Source: Pseudo-nitzschia pungens
Lineage: Eukaryota > Bacillariophyta > Bacillariophyceae > Bacillariales > Bacillariaceae
Length of the DNA: 64,000 nucleotides
Direction of reading: 5' to 3'
NCBI GenBank assembly: GCA_037355855.1
Contig: CM074767.1
Location: 1,984,001-2,048,000, forward strand
Shown here: one piece after another, positions 57,289-64,000 of the stretch
How positions within the stretch are numbered: position 1 is the first letter of the stretch
Layout: each line of letters begins with the position of its first letter
Notes under the pieces: generated by a model
Databases searched by the model: none
What the model saw: only the letters and a program-made list of their open reading frames with translations
Told to the model about the DNA's origin: nothing
Program-made: the position numbers and the translations under genes

Positions 57289-57460
57289 ACCGTACGTAAC
57301 TTGAGATGGGTGTTACAACATCTCTACATGATTGGTTGTAAGCTGTTGCGTCCGTGCGTTGGCAAACATTTTGAATTCAACGAATTCGTATCATTACAAT
57401 TAAAGTCCTGGTACAACGATAAGGTTACTTTCACGTAGCCTTTGGAGTTCCGACCATTGG

Positions 57461-58450
57461 AACTACGTACGTACGTACGTACGTACAATACCTTCTAGTG
57501 GAAAGTAGTGGGATTGTGCAAGACGAAGAACACGGGTACCAGTTCGTTAACACACTTTTTTTAGGTCTAATTCACACTTTATACCCACACTTTTTAACTA
57601 CATACAATACCCATACTACATACCAACATAGCGTTCTTCTTTTTCGACCGGATCGTTCTTCTTTTCAGCTGCACCTCCAGCAGCACGACCTCTGCACCTC
57701 GATCGCACCACTCTTAACACAACACTCGCACCTCCGCCGCACCACTCTTAACACTTGCACCTCCACCGCTTAACACTGCTGCGAAACAGTGCTCCCCTCT
57801 TAACACTGCTGTAAGTCTCTTTTTATTAATCATAGCACCTCTGTCGCGTCAACATAGGAACGTTCTGCACCTCCATCGTGTCAATGCACCTCTATCGTCG
57901 ACCGATCGAGCACCTCTATCGTCGACCGATCGAGATCGATCGCAGCAACCCTCGAGTCGATCGATCGATTTCTTTTTTTACGTATATTCCAGTACAAGTT
58001 GTACAGAAAAAAAAACAGAATTTTTTCATTGGCTCAAATCACTGTCTGTCTGTTCCCCCTTTTCTACGTAAATCGTATGTAAAGAATTATAGTAAGCAGT
58101 TCCATTCACCCGCAGATTGTCATAATAGTACTGTTATTCTTTACACAGTTCTACAGGAGACATTTCCACCTCTATCTCAACCGTAAGGAACGATCAGCAC
58201 CTCTATCGCAAACCGACCGGCACCTCTATCGCCTGAAGAAAGGAACGTTCCGGCTCTCTTAACACTGCCACAACAGACTGTAAGACTCCCTCCTATTAGA
58301 TAGTGTACCTCTCTTGCGCCACAAAGGAACGATCTGCACCTCTATCGTCAACCGACCAGCACCTCTATCGAAAATCTTCACCTCTATCGTCAACCGACCA
58401 GCACCTCTATCGAAAATCGACACGCACCTCACCTCTCTTTTTTATTCTAT
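57461..58450. repeat. CGTA tract and GCACCTCTATCG repeats
   Basis: A short CGTACGTACGTA tract lies near 57465-57486. From 57660 the word CACCTC(T/C)(A/G)TCG recurs irregularly, often with CTTAACACTGC or GACCGATCGAG. About 57965-58045 interrupts this with a segment similar to 49385-49455. No gene seen. Confidence 0.75.
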
Positions 58451-59540
58451 TTTTTGTTCTACATAAATTACAGCCCCTGTTTTCAAGCAAGCAGCTTCCC
58501 CGGTCCTTAAGTGTTCGCGAGTTCCCTGCTCCCTAAGTACCTGTTTTCCAGCACCCAGCTTCCCTGGTCCCTAAGTGTTCGACAGCTTCCTGATCCCTAA
58601 GTGTATTTGCTACATATCACCCCCAGGTTGAACTTCAAGTTCTACACTGTTTTCAACCATCGGGATCCTTCAGTCCCCAGTAGTTTCTACTATAGCCCCT
58701 GTTTTCAAGCAAGCAACACTCCTGGTCCTTAAGTACTCGCGTGTTCCCTACTCCCTAAGTACCTGTTTTCCAACAAGCAGCTTCCCTGGTCCCTAAGTGT
58801 TCATGACTTCTCCTCTCCCTAAGTGAATTTGCTATATATCACCGCCAAGTTGAACTTCAAGTTCGACACTGTTTTCAAGCAACAGGATCCCTCGGTCCCC
58901 AAGAGTTTCTACTACAGCCCCTGTTTTCAAGCAAGCAGCTTTCCCGGTCCTTAAGTGTTCGAAAGTTCCCTGATCCCTAAGTGTTCTCGCTAGTACGCAA
59001 TCCCAAGTTGAACTTCAACTTCGACACTATTTCCCAAGACACAAGCCTCCCCCTGGTCCTCAGGTGTTTCTACTAAAGCCCCTGTTTTCAAGCCAGCAAC
59101 TCCCCTGGTTCCTAAGTGTTCGCTAGTTCCCTGCCCCCTAAGTGTACCTGCTATATAGCACCCCCAAGTTGAACTTCAAGTTTGACACTGTTTTCAACAC
59201 ACAAGCCTCCCCCTGGTCCTCAGGTGTTTCTACTATAGCCCCTGTTTTCAACCAAGCAACTTCCCAGGTCCCTAAGTGTTCGCGACTTCCCTGTTCCCTA
59301 AGTACCTATTTTCCAGCAAGCACCTTCCCTGGTCCCTAAGTGTCTCCCTCAAGGTTCCTGTTTTCAAGCCAATTGCCTCCGGATACTGTTCCCACTTATA
59401 AGTACTCGCGAGTTTGAACTTCAAGTTCCCTCCCGAGCCTTTTAAGTGTGCCCCTGATTGTACATCCCTTGTTCCTATATATTTCCACAAAAGCCCCTAT
59501 TTTCAAGCAAGCAACTTCCCACGATTCTAATTGATTGCTT
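58450..59540. repeat. Degenerate tandem repeats of CCCTGTTTTCAAGCAAGCA type
   Basis: About six repeats of roughly 150-250 bp containing CCCCTGTTTTCAAGCAAGCA, GGTCCCTAAGTGTTCGCGAG and, in longer copies, AAGTTGAACTTCAAGTT (itself an inverted repeat). Starts fall near 58473, 58686, 58917, 59088, 59237 and 59491. Confidence 0.8.
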
Positions 59541-59744
59541 CAAGGTTCCTGATTTCAACCTTATTGCCCCCTTGTTTCCAGCTATATATTACATCCATCT
59601 CTTTTCTTGGGACCTTTTCTTGAGACTGCTGCAACTGACTGAATACCAACCACACTGTAAGTGCCCTGCACCTCTATCAACTGTAACTAACAAACCTTAT
59701 TTATTGCTCTGCCCTCTCTTTTCAACACTCACTCCTCTCACGAA

Positions 59745-60312
59745 TATTCTTCGCACCTCTATCTCGCACCTCCGACGATCTTTCTTCGCACCTCTATCTC
59801 GGACCTCCGTCGATCATTCTTCGCACCTCCGACGATCGTTCTTCGCACCTCTATCTCGCACCTCCGTCGATCATTCTTCGCACCTCCATCGATCATTCTT
59901 CGCACCTCCGTCGATCATTCTTTGCACCTCCGTCGATCATTCTTCGCACCTCCGTCGATCATTCTTCGCACCTCCGTCGATCATTCTTTGTACCTCCGTC
60001 GATCGTTCTTCGCACCTCTATCTCGGACCTCCGTCGATCATTCTTCGCACCTCCGTCGATCATTCTTCGCACCTCCGACGATCATTCTTTGTACCTCCGT
60101 CGATCGTTCTTCGCACCTCCATCGATCATTCTTCGCACCTCCGTCGATCATTCTTTGCACCTCCGTCGATCATTCTTCGCACCTCCGTCGATCATTCTTT
60201 GCACCTCCGTCGATCATTCTTCGCACCTCCGTCGATCATTCTTTGTACCTCCGTCGATCGTTCTTCGCACCTCTATCTCGGACCTCCGTCGATCATTCTT
60301 CGCACCTCCGTC
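59745..60312. repeat. Tandem array of a 22-bp unit
   Basis: About 25 copies of CGCACCTCCGTCGATCATTC plus TT, with some CGCACCTCTATCTCGGACCT variants. Because 22 is not a multiple of three and the unit lacks stops, all plus frames stay open and give 22-residue protein repeats that are not evidence of a gene. Confidence 0.9.
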
Positions 60313-60365
60313 CTGCCAAGGGGACAGCATCTTACGAGCACTTCCTGAATCCAATACTGGGTGAT

Positions 60366-60811
60366 ATGGGTAGCAAGAAAACAGCAGTGCCTATACCTGA
60401 ATCCAGACTTGATCCTGTGATGAAAATTACGTCACAGGAGCTTGGTTTCCCCATATATTTCCGGAATGTTATGGAGGTTCTTGGATGTGAGTCTATGGGT
60501 CATCGCGAGCTTGGCAAAAATGATGTTTTCTTGAAGGGTGGAACATTATTTGATGTGAACCTACAGTTTGGGAGTCCAATTCACAAGAAATATACGAAGC
60601 AGCGGTGGGAATTGACAACGCCTGTTCCACAGGTGTTTCGAATTCTTGAGGAAGGGAAATGCAAAGAAATTCGAGAGTAAGTAATCGTTTGTTTGTCAAT
60701 ACTAATGTACAGACTTATATAGATAATTCATCTAACCCTATTCTTTTATTGTACAGACTGTATTCCAATTTCTCGATCAACATGAATCCTGTCATGGATC
60801 AATCTATTTAG
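60366..60811 (+). CDS. Short spliced gene of unknown function beside the transposase
   Basis: Exon 1 begins at the ATG at 60366 (MGSKKTAVPIPESRLDP), although the frame is open back into the 22-bp array, so upstream exons are possible. It ends at 60676. Intron 60677-60756 has GTAAGT and TTGTACAG. Exon 2 is 60757-60811 and ends NMNPVMDQSI. A second possible acceptor, GTACAG, lies at 60707-60712. The product of about 122 residues has normal amino-acid composition (IYFRNVMEVLGCESMG, NLQFGSPIHKKYTKQRWE) but no domain I know. It converges on the MULE gene with 122 bp between stop codons, so it may be a second gene of the same transposon. Confidence 0.55.
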
Positions 60812-60933
60812 AATATATGAAACTTAATTATTATAGCGTGTTAGAGTAAGTACTTAGTGAAATTGTTTATGCGCTTATGTATGTTAAACATTACTGATTG
60901 TTGGGTGCATTATTTCTGACTATTGTTTACGTA

Positions 60934-63900
60934 TTACTTTTTGCACAATGATTGTACACAGAATGAATATTGACGGATACTTTCTTTTCCCTCCCTGATA
61001 AACTTTTGGTTCTGTAGCAAGGTACTGTCCGAACTCACCCTTTCAGCAGTATTTAATATGTCCGTTGAATGTGTTAAAGCCATCTTCATCACTGGCATGT
61101 CTCTCTCTACAACGTGACGTGTCTTCCTGTGTTGCTTGAAATCATATACAATGTCGGTAATTGATTCCGCTTGGGACAACATCCTGACTAAATCAGCACT
61201 TCCTTCCGACCGAATGAGCTTCGAGCTGGCATTGTGGATGTTCTTCGACACCAACAACAGAATCTCAATGGCTTCGTCACTGTGATTTGTCGAACGAGAG
61301 ATTTTTGAGCGCCTCGGCCTATTATTGGGGACAACAGTCTTCATGAACTTCATTTCATCGCTCTTTCTATATTGGATATATGCAGCATGGGCACAATATA
61401 GTTTCTCGAGGTAAGTGACGCATGATCCTTCGTATACAGTGCTATTCTTGTCTCCTTCCCTACGTTTAACCTTGCACAGACTGTGTACTAGTTCAATGTA
61501 CTGATACCTTTTTGTGCAATCGTTTGGCAAGTTGTCCTTGCCATTTAGTGTACACTGATACTGCCGAATCCTTTCTACAGAGACGCATTGACCCAAATAG
61601 TCTTCTGTATTTACAAACCAAGCTGATTGTTTTTCTGAATACCGAACATCAATTACTGGATCCACCTTTCTACAGAACTCCGCAAATCTCTTGTAGCTTT
61701 TGGACTTCTTGTTGAATACCCTATCTTTGTTGTCCAAAGCGTACTGTCTTGAGACAACACTGCGTGTAAGTGACATCATATATATTGCTTTAGGTAACTC
61801 ATCACATAACATGGTACCCATGTTTTTTCCAACGACGCAGAGACCATCGAACTTTGATGATCCTTTCAGTTCAAGTGTTGCTCTCTCATTGGCTTGATTT
61901 TGAGGTACGCACCCGGGTATTCCTGATGCTCCAACGTACCAAATGTTGAAGTTTGGATGGTCCACATAAGATTTGAAAAATACCCTAACCAATTCCGTTT
62001 CTCCTGCCTCTAACCACGCTTGTTTCACAAGTTCAGCGTAAGACAAGAACATCGCTTGGGACAAGCATCGATAGAGATTTCGAACATCGGTTGCTGCTAC
62101 ACGTTCAAACCATTTTCTATCCTTACAATGCTTGCTGTAGTCTCCGTTACCTTTCCCAATCAAGAATTTTCGCTCTATATGTGGAAAGCACTGCGCTGCG
62201 ATGGTGAATGGAAAAGCGATCAGACATGGTGTTACGAAGACCTCTGTCCGATCAGAGACAATCATTCCTTTGAAATCTATATCTTTCACCTTGAATAGTG
62301 AATTGAGGTATCGTAGAAGCATGTACAGACCCGCCGAAAAGTAGATTTCTTTCTCCGATGGGCACAGAATGAAAATCAGTGGGCGGTAAGACCTTGCTCC
62401 TTTATCGTCAACCGAAAATACACCAAAAGTAAGGACACACCAGTCGTTTGAAATTGATCCGTGAAATCCATCAACAGACGCTGTCACCCTGTATCCTAGG
62501 TTCTTGCAAGCCAGGATGTTACCAAGCAAGGTAAGTGAGGAGAAACAAATGATTTTGTCCCAGACTTGATTGTCTCCTTTCAGTTTCTGACCCTGGAGTT
62601 TCTCAATATGTTTCAATAGGTTTTTCTCGGAATTGCTAGCTTGTTCTAGGTAAGGTGGACTGCCGTCATCCAGTATAGTCATCATATTATATGCTTCGGA
62701 ATGGGCTGATGTCACACCCTCAGTTGGTATAACTTTTAGGTACCCTTTTTCAAATAGAACCGAGCCCCATTTTTTCAACTCCTTGTACGAGTTAACGTTC
62801 GCGTTTGCATTTGGTGGTATACTGAATTTGTACTTTCTTTTTGTTTCCACAACATCTGACAGGTCTGTTATATGAATTGTTTTTGTACCTTCTGTTCTTT
62901 CCTTGCAGTGTTGCCGTTTAATGCTTCCGATTAATTTTTCTCTTGTTCGGAGTCGGAGCTCGGGTGATGAAACTGAATGACTTTCTTCCGCTACTAGTTT
63001 CTTCAATGTTTCACCAGCAAGAACGGACGGTTGTAGCTTGGGTTTGTCGGTCATGATGTTGTTCAGAACTATCTTGTCCGATGCCGACAGACCACGGTCT
63101 TTTCTAGTGTAAGCACTACATTCGCATGTTCTGTCGACGTTAACCTTCAGCGCAAACCTTTCACCACGTCTGTCCTCCACATGAGCACGACATTTGCCTC
63201 TGGTCTTAGAGGTAATGTAACATTGGTACTCATAAGTAGTCCCAGGTGGTAAGTACTTTCTGTTCTTCTTAGAGGACCGTTGACATAGGGTTGGATACTT
63301 TGTGTTCATGTAAGCGACAGCCTGTACCTTGGAGTCGAATCTCATGGCATTCGCTGTTTTCCAGTTGAAATTCTTTCTTTTGGCGGATTTAGGTACTATC
63401 TTCTGTTTCAACGTGTCCCTTCCGGTTGCAGATGATCCTGTGGTTGGACACGTTGCGGAAATACTGATAACTGATGTTTCTTTGGACGGGTTGCTGTCAG
63501 TAGTAGTGGAGTTGTTTGATTCTTTACACTGATTGCTCGGTTCCATTGGTACAGTTGTCGTTTCGTTCGTTCTAGTAGCCATTGGCGGAGGTTTCTTTCT
63601 GGCTTCGGAGTTGATAGATGTACTGCCGGAATGTTGAACTTCATTGATTTGGTAAGTTGTCTGTGGTGAGGTGATTGACTGGAACAAGGATGACCTTTTT
63701 CGAGGCAACAATAAACCATGACTTGATGGCAACATGTGTGGAATGTGATTAGATTTATTCTTTGACTTGATGTAGGATGCAGAAAGCTTGTTCTTCAAAT
63801 TCTGTTTCTCCTGTTGGTCGACCGAAAGTTTGTCAACAACTCTGAAACGTTCTTCAAGCAGCAACTGGCCTGGCGATTTGTTGTGATTGTCTTGTCGACT

Positions 63901-64000
63901 ATTGGTTTTCTCCGAATCGACAGCTAGGGAGAGAAACATGCCAGCCGTTTGGGGCGACAAGTCACCGGTTTCCACAAACAGTGATCTGGCCGCATTCCAC
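60934..64000 (-). CDS. MULE-type transposase, N-terminus beyond the window
   Basis: The minus-strand frame is open from the right edge (residues WNAARSLF precede the GTG at 63975), so the start is outside. Counting from 63975 there are 1013 codons. The first 180 residues are low complexity. Residues about 200-300 have Cys/His and aromatic spacing like a FAR1/FLYWCH-type DNA-binding region (YEYQCYITSKTRGKCRAHVE). The DDE-like core shows VDGFHGSI (Asp near 502), FRP-type SYRPLIFILCPSEKEI, VSDRTEVF (Asp near 574) and NERATLELK (Glu near 695). A SWIM-like zinc site ends CAHAAYIQY near 860. This is the order of Mutator-like (MULE) transposases, which cut and paste DNA. The ORF is intact over more than 3 kb, so the element may be recent. 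Confidence 0.75.
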   Translation of the reverse strand, partial: WNAARSLFVETGDLSPQTAGMFLSLAVDSEKTNSRQDNHNKSPGQLLLEERFRVVDKLSVDQQEKQNLKNKLSASYIKSKNKSNHIPHMLPSSHGLLLPRKRSSLFQSITSPQTTYQINEVQHSGSTSINSEARKKPPPMATRTNETTTVPMEPSNQCKESNNSTTTDSNPSKETSVISISATCPTTGSSATGRDTLKQKIVPKSAKRKNFNWKTANAMRFDSKVQAVAYMNTKYPTLCQRSSKKNRKYLPPGTTYEYQCYITSKTRGKCRAHVEDRRGERFALKVNVDRTCECSAYTRKDRGLSASDKIVLNNIMTDKPKLQPSVLAGETLKKLVAEESHSVSSPELRLRTREKLIGSIKRQHCKERTEGTKTIHITDLSDVVETKRKYKFSIPPNANANVNSYKELKKWGSVLFEKGYLKVIPTEGVTSAHSEAYNMMTILDDGSPPYLEQASNSEKNLLKHIEKLQGQKLKGDNQVWDKIICFSSLTLLGNILACKNLGYRVTASVDGFHGSISNDWCVLTFGVFSVDDKGARSYRPLIFILCPSEKEIYFSAGLYMLLRYLNSLFKVKDIDFKGMIVSDRTEVFVTPCLIAFPFTIAAQCFPHIERKFLIGKGNGDYSKHCKDRKWFERVAATDVRNLYRCLSQAMFLSYAELVKQAWLEAGETELVRVFFKSYVDHPNFNIWYVGASGIPGCVPQNQANERATLELKGSSKFDGLCVVGKNMGTMLCDELPKAIYMMSLTRSVVSRQYALDNKDRVFNKKSKSYKRFAEFCRKVDPVIDVRYSEKQSAWFVNTEDYLGQCVSVERIRQYQCTLNGKDNLPNDCTKRYQYIELVHSLCKVKRREGDKNSTVYEGSCVTYLEKLYCAHAAYIQYRKSDEMKFMKTVVPNNRPRRSKISRSTNHSDEAIEILLLVSKNIHNASSKLIRSEGSADLVRMLSQAESITDIVYDFKQHRKTRHVVERDMPVMKMALTHSTDILNTAERVSSDSTLLQNQKFIREGKESIRQYSFCVQSLCKK

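Noticed and set aside
59458..60348. ORF of about 296 codons with 22-residue repeats
   Set aside because: The repeat unit is 22 bp, so all frames read similar peptides; only the part after about 60310 has normal composition.
1..64000. tRNA, rRNA or other known RNA genes
   Set aside because: I saw no cloverleaf with the conserved T-loop and D-loop words and no rRNA-like block, but I could not run a covariance search.

Overview
The window looks like nuclear DNA of a diatom, probably a pennate one. The evidence is a phytotransferrin-type iron protein gene, a CRAL-TRIO/DUF6824 fusion, a bacterial-type class I aldolase with a secretory leader, short GT-AG introns, and intergenic DNA built from words such as TACGTAC, ACCGGTA and GTAAGGTTAC. 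I cannot name the species.

Layout. The first 45 kb is gene-bearing, with wide AT-rich spacers. In order: a foldback element (102-642); a small conserved-looking protein (1843-2457, -); a CRAL-TRIO/DUF6824 protein (4076-6748, -); an RRM plus RapZ-C-like protein (7737-9527, -); a phytotransferrin/ISIP2A-like protein (10723-13371, -); a possible small membrane protein (15337-15741, +); a palindrome array (17145-17397); a DExH RNA helicase (18546-23084, +); two low-complexity hypothetical proteins (24144-26552, - and 28241-29746, +); a short-chain dehydrogenase (30521-31501, -); a gamma-glutamylcyclotransferase-like protein (32984-34338, -); a class I fructose-bisphosphate aldolase with one intron (37638-38942, -); and a protein kinase (43453-44985, +).

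From 45.5 kb to the end the window is repeat and transposon territory. Three head-to-tail units of about 1.4 kb (45591-57288) are interrupted by three insertions, each with its own terminal inverted repeats and a TA duplication: 47441-48071, 48685-54980 and 56743-57277. The 6.3 kb middle insertion has no recognisable transposase and is packed with at least six different tandem arrays. Further arrays (57.4-60.3 kb) lead into a short spliced gene (60366-60811) that converges on a MULE-type transposase running off the right edge.

A feature that cuts across the window: four genes (RRM/RapZ, phytotransferrin, helicase, cyclotransferase) can be read through only by skipping single bases. I count about 19 such sites. 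All are one extra base, none is a missing base, and I found no internal nonsense codon in the correct frame. Eight other genes totalling roughly 14 kb show none. Uncorrected insertion errors are the default explanation, but the clustering deserves a check.
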